DNA from: CADEFX01 sp050260355
GTDB lineage: Bacteria > Pseudomonadota > Alphaproteobacteria > Rhizobiales > Hyphomicrobiaceae
Length of the DNA stretch: 5,095 bases
Direction of reading: 5' to 3'
Assembly: GCA_050260355.1 (NCBI GenBank)
Contig: JBLNBZ010000001.1
Coordinates: 1-5,095 of the forward strand
Shown here one piece after another: positions 1-5,095 of the stretch. Position numbers and translations under genes: made by a program. Position 1 is the stretch's first letter. The number at the start of each line of letters is the position of its first letter. Under the pieces are notes generated by a model. The model did not search any database. It was given only the letters and a program-made list of their open reading frames with translations, and had not been told where the DNA came from.

Positions 1-178
1 ACTGCCGCGTGCCAAGCGCCAACAGCTCCTCGAGCGCGCCTTCATCCGACAGGATGTTGCGCGAGAGGAACGGAACCTTATGCTTGCCAAGGAACTCCTT
101 AGTGCGCAAGCAGCTGGTTCAGCCGGGCTGCCAGAAGACCTTGACCGGCTCGTCGGGCGTTGTCGGTTTCGTGCTCAT
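1..178 (-). CDS. Glutaredoxin-like protein, putative selenoprotein (UxxC), 3' end beyond window
   Basis: Seen: on the minus strand, ATG at 178-176 opens a frame reading MSTKPTTPDEPVKVFWQPG, then TGA (121-119), then TSCLRTKEFLGKHKVPFLS and on to LALGTRQ at the window edge. There are 39 open codons after the TGA and no second stop. Known: a beta strand followed by WQPGCxxC, a helix beginning LRTKEFL and a second strand of the type VPFxSRNxL is the start of a glutaredoxin/thioredoxin fold. The TGA occupies the N-terminal active-site cysteine (residue 20); the resolving Cys is residue 23. Inference: TGA is read as selenocysteine, giving a UxxC thiol/selenol oxidoreductase, probably cytoplasmic since no signal peptide is seen. 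An in-frame ATG at 190-188 (adding MAAR) is an alternative start; neither start has a strong ribosome binding site. The cis-proline half of the fold should lie beyond position 1. The alternative is a Cys-to-stop point mutation or a sequence error, since TGC or TGT to TGA is a single change; the SECIS-like hairpin and the intact downstream frame argue against that. Confidence 0.77.
81..112 (-). promoter_or_regulatory. Putative bacterial SECIS hairpin downstream of the UGA
   Basis: In the minus-strand RNA, UGCUUGC (112-106) pairs perfectly with GCAAGCA (87-81), a 7-bp lower stem beginning 7 nt after the UGA. Above it is a bulge (GCACU on the 5' side at 105-101, a single G on the 3' side at 88), then AAGG (100-97) paired with CCUU (92-89), closing on the loop AGUU (96-93). 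The apical loop is 23-26 nt after the UGA. Known: bacterial SECIS elements are stem-loops immediately 3' of the UGA inside the coding region, with an apical loop about 16-37 nt away, a G early in that loop (GU in E. coli fdhF) and often a bulged U below the upper stem. All of these are present. The expected partner is the C-terminal domain of SelB. The fold was made by eye, with no energy computed. Confidence 0.7.
119..121 (-). other. In-frame TGA, predicted selenocysteine codon
   Basis: The TGA lies between WQPG and TSC, at the first position of a CxxC motif, and the same frame continues with clear glutaredoxin-like sequence on its far side. Cys-to-Sec replacement at this attacking position is the usual pattern in thiol-redox selenoproteins. 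Readthrough would need SelA, SelB, SelC tRNA and SelD, none of which is encoded in this window. Confidence 0.75.
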
Positions 179-362
179 GCGCGCAGCCATAGCACCGCGC
201 TGCGACCGGTTCAATCTCGCTCGCTGCGGCGTCGCTGCATAGCACGGCTGCGTATTCGGTTCCCCGTGGCGCGCGTGCACCAGGAGCGCGGAAGTGCAAC
301 GAGGTCCGCGGTCCGAGATGCACGTGAAGCCCGGTGCAGGCCTCATCAGCGTTGAGAGAAGC

Positions 363-1160
363 TCAAGGCTCGCCCTTTGCGACGTGAAAGCGGAAGCCTT
401 TGCCGAGCAGCGCGCGGAGCGGCCAGGGAAGCAGCCGGCCAGCGCGGATCAGCCACAGGAGTCGCTGCGGGAATGCGATGAAAGACCGTCCGCGATCGAG
501 TCCCTTCTTGATGCGCAGCGCAGCGGTCTCAGCCGATACGAGAAGCGGCAGCGCGCCGACGTGGTGAGCGACCTGCGCAGTCTTGATGTGCCCCGGATAG
601 ATCAACGATACCGAGATGTTATCGGCCATGAGCCATTCGCGCAGGGATTCGCCGTAGCCCATCAGGCCGGCCTTGCTGGCACTATAGGCCGGCGCGTCTG
701 CGAGTGGCTGCAGAGCGGCGAGCGATCCGACTAGCGCAATGCGGCCGCTGCGCCGTGCGCGCATCATCGGCAAGGCTGCGGCAACGGTCAGCGCCGCGCC
801 TTCCAGATTGGTGCGCAGCAGCCATGTGATCTCGTCAACGCTCTCTGCTGCGCCGTTTGCTCCGTTGCCGGTGAAGGCGCCAGCGTTAACAATAAGTAAA
901 TCAATTGGATTCTGTGCATCGAACGCGCGCATCCACGGCTCGAGAGCCCCGTGCTGCGTTACATCGATGCTGCCGACCTCCACGCGGGCGCCTTTGGCCC
1001 GGCAACGGGCAGCCACTGCCTCAAGTCGGTCACAATTGCGCCCTAGCAGCCCCAGCGCGCGGTCGGGAGCCGCGTAGAGCAGCGCCAGGGCTTCACCCAG
1101 TCCGGCGCTGGCACCTGTGATCACAACGGAGCGGACCAATTGTCCCATCCCATTTGCCAT
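363..1160 (-). CDS. Short-chain dehydrogenase/reductase, RkpH/3-ketosphinganine reductase-like
   Basis: Protein of 265 residues, a normal length for a classical SDR. Seen: cofactor-binding TGASAGLG at residues 15-22, Arg41 after the second strand (suggesting NADP(H) rather than NAD), D66-V67, NAG at 92-94, catalytic Asn118, Ser146, Tyr159 and Lys163 (YSASK), and PG at 189-190. The tetrad is complete, so the enzyme should be active. The C-terminal tail (about 233-258) is rich in Leu, Trp and Arg and looks amphipathic, as expected of an enzyme working on a lipid at the membrane surface; there is no signal peptide. It lies divergent to an alpha-oxoamine synthase, a pairing that recalls rkpG/rkpH and the serine palmitoyltransferase/ketoreductase step. 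The inferred role is reduction of the 3-keto group of the synthase product to an alcohol. The SDR family call is firm; the substrate is inference. The start at 1160 has a weak GGA 8 nt upstream; an ATG four codons inside (1148) is also possible. Confidence 0.9.
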   Translation of the reverse strand: MANGMGQLVRSVVITGASAGLGEALALLYAAPDRALGLLGRNCDRLEAVAARCRAKGARVEVGSIDVTQHGALEPWMRAFDAQNPIDLLIVNAGAFTGNGANGAAESVDEITWLLRTNLEGAALTVAAALPMMRARRSGRIALVGSLAALQPLADAPAYSASKAGLMGYGESLREWLMADNISVSLIYPGHIKTAQVAHHVGALPLLVSAETAALRIKKGLDRGRSFIAFPQRLLWLIRAGRLLPWPLRALLGKGFRFHVAKGEP

Positions 1161-1285
1161 CTATAACATCCATTTAATACGGTTGTGCGTCCAGCTCGTG
1201 TGAACATCGCAGCCTCGCTGTGTCGCATGTTTACCTGGCATGGCCAGCCATAATCAGCCAGCAACATGTACGAGTGAGGTAAGGA
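1161..1285. promoter_or_regulatory. Divergent promoter region between SDR and oxoamine synthase
   Basis: This 125-bp gap must hold the promoters of both flanking genes and is more AT-rich than its surroundings next to the SDR start. Toward the SDR, TATTAA (1179-1174, minus) with TTCACA (1204-1199, minus) is a weak candidate promoter, but the 19-nt spacer is long. Toward the synthase, CATAAT (1249-1254) resembles a -10 box without a convincing -35. CAGCCA occurs twice ten bases apart (1245-1250 and 1255-1260), a possible but unproven operator. The synthase has a good Shine-Dalgarno, GAGG at 1276-1279, 6 nt before its ATG. Only the location is firm; the boxes are guesses. Confidence 0.35.
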
Positions 1286-2704
1286 ATGGCGGACGCGACA
1301 ATCAACGGCCGGGCGACGCAGGTCAAACCGGCTCCGGCAGGTTTGGTCCCCGGCCTCAAGCGATCGATGGTCCGAGCGGGCCTCAATCTCAGGACAGCCA
1401 TCGGCACGGCCGCGCAGGCGCTGGCTGATGCCTGCGCCGATCGCCGGCCGCAGCAGTCTGTGCGGCGCGAGCGCGTGTCGCCGTCATCCAGCTTCGCCGA
1501 TTCCTCCGAGTACAAGTTCATCGTCAAGCATCGCGAGCTGGGCCGTCTGTTCGGCATCGACGATCCCTTCTACAAGTGTCACGGCCTGCGTGAGGGTGCC
1601 GAGACCGAGATCGACGGCCGGCGCTACATCAATTTTGCGTCCTACGACTACCTCGGCCTCAACCAGCACCCGGCCGTGAAGGAGGCCGCGAAGTCGGCCA
1701 TGGATCTTTACGGCACGTCCGTATCGGCGAGCCGCATTGTCGCCGGCGAGCGGCCGCTGCACGGCGAGCTGGAGAGGGCGCTTGCCGATTTCTACGGGGT
1801 CGAGAGCGCGATCGCATTCGTGAGCGGGCACGCCACAAACGTCTCGACCATCGGCACGTTGATGTCGTCGGACGATCTCGTCGTTTATGACGAGCTGTCC
1901 CACAACAGCGTGCTTGTCGGCGCCAAGCTGTCTCGCGCGACGGCGATTCCATTCCGTCACAACGACTTGGACGCGCTGGAGAGGATACTGGCGGAGCATC
2001 GCGGGCACCATGTACGCGCCCTCGTCGTCGTCGAAGGCCTCTACTCGATGGACGGCGACGTCGCCGACCTGCCGCGGCTGGTCGAGATCAAGGACAAGCA
2101 CAGCGCCTGGTTGATGGTCGATGAGGCGCATTCTCTGGGCGTGCTGGGGCGCACCGGCCAGGGTGTCGCCGAGCATTTCGGCGTCGAGCCCAGCCGCGTC
2201 GACATCTGGATGGGCACGCTGAGCAAGACTCTGGCGAGCTGCGGCGGCTACATTGCCGGCAAGCAGGAGCTGATCGATGTCTTGAAGTACCAGGCGCCCG
2301 GCCTGGTCTACTCCGTCGGCTTGTCGCCTCCTCTTACGGCTGCTGCTTCAGCGGCGCTGGCTGTGTTGAGAGCCGAGCCGGAGCGGGTCGCCCGTGTCCA
2401 GGCCAACGGCAAGCTCTTCCTGTCGCTGGCCAAGTCGGCGGGACTGGACACCGCCACCAGCGAGGGGCACGCGATCGTTTCCGTCATCGTCGGCGACTCG
2501 ATCAACGCGGCCAAGCTGGCACAGCGCATGCTCGAGCGCGGCATCAATGTGCTGCCCATCATCTACCCGGCAGTGCCCATGAAGGCGGCCCGACTCAGGT
2601 TCTTCATCACGTCGGAGCACACGCCGGCTCAGATCCGCACAGCGGCGCTGACCGTGCGGGAGGAGCTGGACGCCATACGCGGGAAGGTCAGGCAGGCCGC
2701 CTGA
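1286..2704 (+). CDS. PLP-dependent alpha-oxoamine synthase, RkpG/serine palmitoyltransferase-like
   Basis: Protein of 472 residues, fold type I aminotransferase, AONS/KBL/SPT family. It should join an amino acid and an acyl-CoA or acyl-ACP with loss of CO2 to give an alpha-amino ketone. Seen: His206 in DELSHNS (stacks on the PLP ring), Asp279 and His282 in VDEAHSLG, and Lys314 in TLSKT (Schiff-base lysine); the spacings match S. paucimobilis SPT (His159, Asp231, His234, Lys265). The C-terminal ARLRFFITSEHT carries the substrate-carboxylate Arg. The wording GHATNVSTIGTL, VVEGLYSMDGDV and LASCGGYIAG is, from memory, closest to RkpG and to synthase domains of polyketide proteins rather than BioF. 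Residues 1 to about 70 are an Arg/Ala-rich extension ahead of the core, which accounts for the length beyond the usual roughly 400. The start is supported by GAGG at 1276-1279, and the frame is intact. The adjacent SDR fits as the next enzyme. BioF, KBL or a CqsA-like role is not excluded, but no biotin genes are nearby. Confidence 0.92.
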   Translation: MADATINGRATQVKPAPAGLVPGLKRSMVRAGLNLRTAIGTAAQALADACADRRPQQSVRRERVSPSSSFADSSEYKFIVKHRELGRLFGIDDPFYKCHGLREGAETEIDGRRYINFASYDYLGLNQHPAVKEAAKSAMDLYGTSVSASRIVAGERPLHGELERALADFYGVESAIAFVSGHATNVSTIGTLMSSDDLVVYDELSHNSVLVGAKLSRATAIPFRHNDLDALERILAEHRGHHVRALVVVEGLYSMDGDVADLPRLVEIKDKHSAWLMVDEAHSLGVLGRTGQGVAEHFGVEPSRVDIWMGTLSKTLASCGGYIAGKQELIDVLKYQAPGLVYSVGLSPPLTAAASAALAVLRAEPERVARVQANGKLFLSLAKSAGLDTATSEGHAIVSVIVGDSINAAKLAQRMLERGINVLPIIYPAVPMKAARLRFFITSEHTPAQIRTAALTVREELDAIRGKVRQAA

Positions 2705-2713
2705 AGCATGGCT

Positions 2714-2735
2714 TGCCGCCCCGAGGTTGGGGGCA
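2714..2735. terminator. GC-rich hairpin between convergent genes, possible terminator
   Basis: In the 40-bp gap between two convergent stop codons, TGCC plus CCC (2714-2717 and 2719-2721, with G2718 bulged) pairs with GGGGGCA (2729-2735) around a 7-nt loop. No T-tract follows on either strand, so intrinsic termination is uncertain; the position favours a shared, bidirectional 3'-end element. Confidence 0.35.
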
Positions 2736-2744
2736 GACGACATC

Positions 2745-3587
2745 TCACCCTTTGCTCTTGAAGAAGGCCGCCAGCGTGCCGACGTCGCGTTTGGCGCCCT
2801 CCATGTCGTGCGCAATGCCCTGATAGAGGTCGGCAATCGCGTCATAGATGCGGCTTCCCTCGTCGCGGCCCGTGAAGTCTGCGATCTCCTGCATCTCAGC
2901 CACCCAGCGGTAGGCCTTCGGGAACATGTCGGGCACACTGCGTGTGAGATAGGTCAGGAGCTGCGGCTGACTCTCCGATAGCTCCTTGTAGAGCGCCTGC
3001 GCGGCTCCGCCCTTGGTGGCGGCCAGGATCGACACTGTCCCCAAGGCCGTCAGCCCCTTGGTGATGGCCGCATACGACATCTTGAGCGCGGAGGCAGCCC
3101 CTATGCCGCCGTCGACGACGCGCACGATGAGGCCATGCCGGCCCAGCATCTCGACCTTGTGCGCATGCTCGCCCGACACGTAGAAGACCGGGCCATTGTA
3201 GCCCTCGCGCGGCGGTCCGCCGATGATGCCGCCATCGACGAACGGCGCGCCGGTCCCGGCCACCACCGCGCCGATGCGTTGCGCGGTCGGCGGGCTCACT
3301 GCGTTGCAATCGACATAGACGGGCTTTTTGTCTGCCTTGCGCAGGACGGGCGCCAGCCGCTCCGCAAGGCCAAGCGCGTCCTTGGGCGGCAGGATCGACA
3401 GGATGATCTCCGCGCCGGCAATCTCGGCGTCGGTCGCGGTGCGCATGCCGGCCTTGGCGGCGCGCTCGGCGGTTGCAGGCGAGCGCCCCGCCAGAGATGT
3501 GACGACGTCGACGTTGTTCTGGACGAGCCGCGCGCCGACGGCGGCGCCCATGGCTCCAGGAGCGATGACAGCAATGAGCTTCTTCAC
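2745..3587 (-). CDS. NAD(P)-dependent beta-hydroxyacid dehydrogenase-like oxidoreductase with DUF1932 domain
   Basis: From the preferred GTG start (3587-3585) the protein has 280 residues. It has an N-terminal Rossmann domain with GAMG at 11-14 after the first strand (KKLIAVIAP), the substrate-loop motif DGGIIGGPP at 118-126 (a variant of the family's DxPVSGG), and a helical C-terminal part starting near ASALKMSYAAITKG (165-178), recognised as DUF1932-like. Lys169 aligns with the catalytic Lys of 3-hydroxyisobutyrate dehydrogenases. The likely reaction is NAD(P)-linked oxidation of a beta-hydroxy acid or reduction of the matching keto acid; the substrate is unknown. Start choice: GGAG lies 6 nt before the GTG, and the Rossmann strand begins at once. 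An upstream ATG at 3728 would add 47 Arg-rich residues with no domain character. The gene is divergent to a CoA-transferase, suggesting a shared catabolic task. Family call firm, function open. Confidence 0.88.
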   Translation of the reverse strand: MKKLIAVIAPGAMGAAVGARLVQNNVDVVTSLAGRSPATAERAAKAGMRTATDAEIAGAEIILSILPPKDALGLAERLAPVLRKADKKPVYVDCNAVSPPTAQRIGAVVAGTGAPFVDGGIIGGPPREGYNGPVFYVSGEHAHKVEMLGRHGLIVRVVDGGIGAASALKMSYAAITKGLTALGTVSILAATKGGAAQALYKELSESQPQLLTYLTRSVPDMFPKAYRWVAEMQEIADFTGRDEGSRIYDAIADLYQGIAHDMEGAKRDVGTLAAFFKSKG

Positions 3588-3821
3588 GCGGGGCTCCACC
3601 AGTCTGTTGAGCGCGGTCTCACGCCACCTTAGCCGTCCGTGTGCCGCCAAGGCCAGCCCGCGCAGGAGTCCACCCGCTTGTCTCGAACTCAGGCCTGCGA
3701 GGAGATTGCGCCGCCGCGGGCGTGCCAAGCGGCGGCGGCCTGCCGGGATTCGCTTCGGGAGTTGCTATCCCATCCAATCCTGTGGCAGGCAAGCATCGGG
3801 GAGTGCGCTAGGAGACGTTAG
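3588..3821. promoter_or_regulatory. Divergent intergenic region with dehydrogenase and CoA-transferase promoters
   Basis: With the GTG start of the dehydrogenase accepted, this 234-bp gap separates two divergent genes and should contain both promoters. No convincing -35/-10 pair was found. AGGAG at 3810-3814 is a good Shine-Dalgarno, 7 nt before the ATG at 3822. The notable structure is the inverted repeat at 3709-3737, listed separately. A short CCTG-TGG-CAGG hairpin lies at 3779-3789. Confidence 0.35.
3709..3737. repeat. Perfect 9-bp GC-rich inverted repeat in divergent promoter region
   Basis: CGCCGCCGC (3709-3717) and GCGGCGGCG (3729-3737) are exact reverse complements separated by 11 bases. 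In RNA they would form a very stable hairpin; in DNA they could be a regulator site. The triplet-like GC composition makes chance occurrence more likely in a genome this GC-rich, so a function is only possible. Confidence 0.45.
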
Positions 3822-5060
3822 ATGGCGAAGGAGACTGCGGATAAGGGTCGGCCTGAGGCGGCAGGTGCTGGGGCGGGCGGGGCGCTGGCAGGGCTCAAAG
3901 TGATCGATCTGACCCGCGTGCTGGGCGGACCGTTTGCGACGCAGCTTCTGTCCGATCATGGCGCCGACGTCATCAAGCTCGAGCCGCCGCAGGGCGACGA
4001 GGTGCGGGACTGGGGCCCGCCCTTCAACGAGGGCGATGCCTCCTATTTCATCGGCATCAACCGCAACAAGCGCTCGGTCGGCCTCGATCTCGCCAAGCCC
4101 GAGGGGCGCGAGGTGCTGCTGAAGCTCCTTCCCGGCGCGGACGTGCTGATCGAGAATTTCAAGCCGGGAGCGATGGAGGGCTGGGGCATCGGCTACGATG
4201 TGCTGAAGCGCAAGTTCCCCAAGTTAATCTATTGCAAGATCTCGGGCTTTGGTGCCGAGGGACCGCTCGGCGGCTTCCCGGGGTACGACGCCATCGTCGG
4301 CGCCATGGCCGGCCACTACAGCGTCAACGGCTCCCCTGAGTCCGGCCCCATGCGCATCGGCCTCCCGGTGGTCGACATCTCCACCGGCCTTTATTCGGTG
4401 ATCGCCATTCTGATGGCGATCTACGAGCGCGCCCGGTCGGGCGAGGGCCAGTTCATCGATATGGCACTTTACGACAGCGCCATGAGCCTGATGCATCCGC
4501 ACTTCGCCAACTACTTCCTGTCGGGCAAGGTCCCGGGCCTCACCGGGAACACGCATGGCAACCTGGCGCCCTATGGCATGTTCAAGACGCGCACCTGCCG
4601 CGTCATGATCGGCGCCGGCAACAACCGCGCGTTCAAGCGCGTGTGCGAGGAGCTGGGCGTGCCCGAGCTTGCCGACGATCCGCGCTTCAAGACCAACGGC
4701 GATCGCATCGTCAACCGCGAGGCGCTCAACGCCATCATCTCGGACAAGCTCGCCACCGTCGACGGCATGGAGTTCGCGCTGAAGCTGCTGAAGGCCGGGC
4801 TGCCGTGCGGCCCGGTGCTGGACACGGGCCAGGTGCTGTCGCATCCGCACGCCGCCGCGCGCGGCATGGTGGTGCAGCACGGTTGGTACAAGGGCACCGG
4901 CACGCCGATCAAGCTGTCACGCACGCCGGGGGGCGTGAAGTCGCCGCCGCCGCGGTTCTCGCAGCACACGCGCGAGGTGCTGAAGGAGCATGGGTTCGAC
5001 GACGCCGCGATCGAGAAGCTGCTGGCGGCCGGCGTGCTGGTGGAGAAGCGCCGGGTTTAA
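3822..5060 (+). CDS. Family III (CaiB/BaiF) CoA-transferase
   Basis: Protein of 412 residues, a usual length for the family. It moves CoA from an acyl-CoA donor to a carboxylic acid through enzyme-bound anhydride and thioester intermediates. Seen: the N-terminal hallmark LAGLKVIDLTRVLGGPFATQ (22-41) followed by GADVIKLEPPQGD; YFIGINRNKRSVGLDL (75-90); FPKLIYCKISGFG (132-144); catalytic Asp185 in LPVVDISTGLYS, matching Asp169 of formyl-CoA:oxalate transferase; and GEGQFIDMALYDS (207-219). The C-terminal GLPCGPVLD (326-334) and the HPHAAARGMV segment are also typical. The first 20 residues are Gly/Ala-rich and poorly structured. AGGAG at 3810-3814 supports the start. The complete active site and intact frame indicate a working enzyme. 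The substrate cannot be read from the sequence. Pairing with a divergent hydroxyacid dehydrogenase suggests a hydroxy- or dicarboxylic acid catabolic pathway, as inference. Cytoplasmic, usually an interlocked dimer. Confidence 0.95.
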   Translation: MAKETADKGRPEAAGAGAGGALAGLKVIDLTRVLGGPFATQLLSDHGADVIKLEPPQGDEVRDWGPPFNEGDASYFIGINRNKRSVGLDLAKPEGREVLLKLLPGADVLIENFKPGAMEGWGIGYDVLKRKFPKLIYCKISGFGAEGPLGGFPGYDAIVGAMAGHYSVNGSPESGPMRIGLPVVDISTGLYSVIAILMAIYERARSGEGQFIDMALYDSAMSLMHPHFANYFLSGKVPGLTGNTHGNLAPYGMFKTRTCRVMIGAGNNRAFKRVCEELGVPELADDPRFKTNGDRIVNREALNAIISDKLATVDGMEFALKLLKAGLPCGPVLDTGQVLSHPHAAARGMVVQHGWYKGTGTPIKLSRTPGGVKSPPPRFSQHTREVLKEHGFDDAAIEKLLAAGVLVEKRRV

Positions 5061-5095
5061 CGCCGGGGTCTGCTGCGTCTTCGACGAGTCTTGTG

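Noticed and set aside
119..346. A 75-codon minus-strand protein ending at the TGA, starting at 346
   Set aside because: Only its last 19-23 residues look like protein (the glutaredoxin N-terminus). The upstream part has no domain character, and the TGA is better read as a recoded codon.
9..355. Plus-strand open frames of 77 and 91 codons (9-242 and 80-355)
   Set aside because: They are antisense to the glutaredoxin-like gene and its leader, have no recognisable domain, are Arg/Ser/Ala-rich as expected of GC-rich shadows, and lack ribosome binding sites.
191..362. Promoter or terminator between the SDR stop and the glutaredoxin-like start
   Set aside because: A TTGCAC hexamer occurs on the minus strand, but no -10 box at suitable spacing and no hairpin with a T-tract were found. 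Nothing specific can be supported here.
363..365. TGA at the end of the SDR as a second selenocysteine codon
   Set aside because: The SDR is already of normal length, no protein-like sequence follows in frame, and no Cys-type motif is present.
1484..2176. Long minus-strand frame (230 codons) inside the oxoamine synthase gene
   Set aside because: It is antisense to a gene with a full catalytic site; the composition is that of a codon-shadow frame and no family is recognisable.
3135..3903. Plus-strand frames of 165 and 191 codons over the dehydrogenase
   Set aside because: They are antisense to the dehydrogenase. One also runs into the CoA-transferase start in another frame; there is no domain and no ribosome binding site.
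4224..4880. Minus-strand frame of 218 codons inside the CoA-transferase gene
   Set aside because: It is a His/Ala/Val-rich shadow of a well-supported CoA-transferase, with no motif of its own.

Overview
The window is GC-rich. Its codon use and gene families suit a high-GC proteobacterium, most likely an alphaproteobacterium of the Rhizobiales/Rhodospirillales kind; this is inferred from content, as no rRNA or other marker is present. No tRNA, rRNA, insertion sequence, CRISPR array or phage gene was seen.

The most interesting gene is at the left edge (1-178, minus strand, cut off by the window end). It is a glutaredoxin/thioredoxin-fold protein whose reading frame has an in-frame TGA at 121-119, exactly where the first cysteine of the CxxC redox motif belongs (WQPG-TGA-TSC). 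The frame stays open and protein-like for 39 more codons to the window edge. Just after the TGA, the RNA can fold into a hairpin (81-112) with a perfect 7-bp lower stem, a bulge ending in U, a 4-bp upper stem and an AGUU loop. This matches the expected form and spacing of a bacterial SECIS element. The gene is therefore a strong candidate for a selenoprotein with a UxxC active site. Ordinary gene calling would stop at the TGA and miss it.

Next come two divergent genes. An SDR reductase (363-1160, minus) and a PLP-dependent alpha-oxoamine synthase (1286-2704, plus) share a 125-bp intergenic region. The synthase joins an amino acid to an acyl thioester with loss of CO2, and the SDR could reduce the resulting ketone. 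This is the two-step chemistry of sphingoid-base synthesis and recalls the rkpG/rkpH genes of rhizobial capsule loci.

The right half holds a second divergent pair: a DUF1932-type beta-hydroxyacid dehydrogenase (2745-3587, minus, probable GTG start) and a family III (CaiB/BaiF) CoA-transferase (3822-5060, plus). Together they suggest catabolism of an organic acid through its CoA thioester, but no substrate can be named. The synthase and the dehydrogenase converge on a 40-bp gap that contains a GC-rich hairpin. The divergent gap at 3588-3821 carries a perfect 9-bp GC-rich inverted repeat. The last 35 bases hold nothing recognisable, and there is no gene-free stretch longer than about 235 bases.
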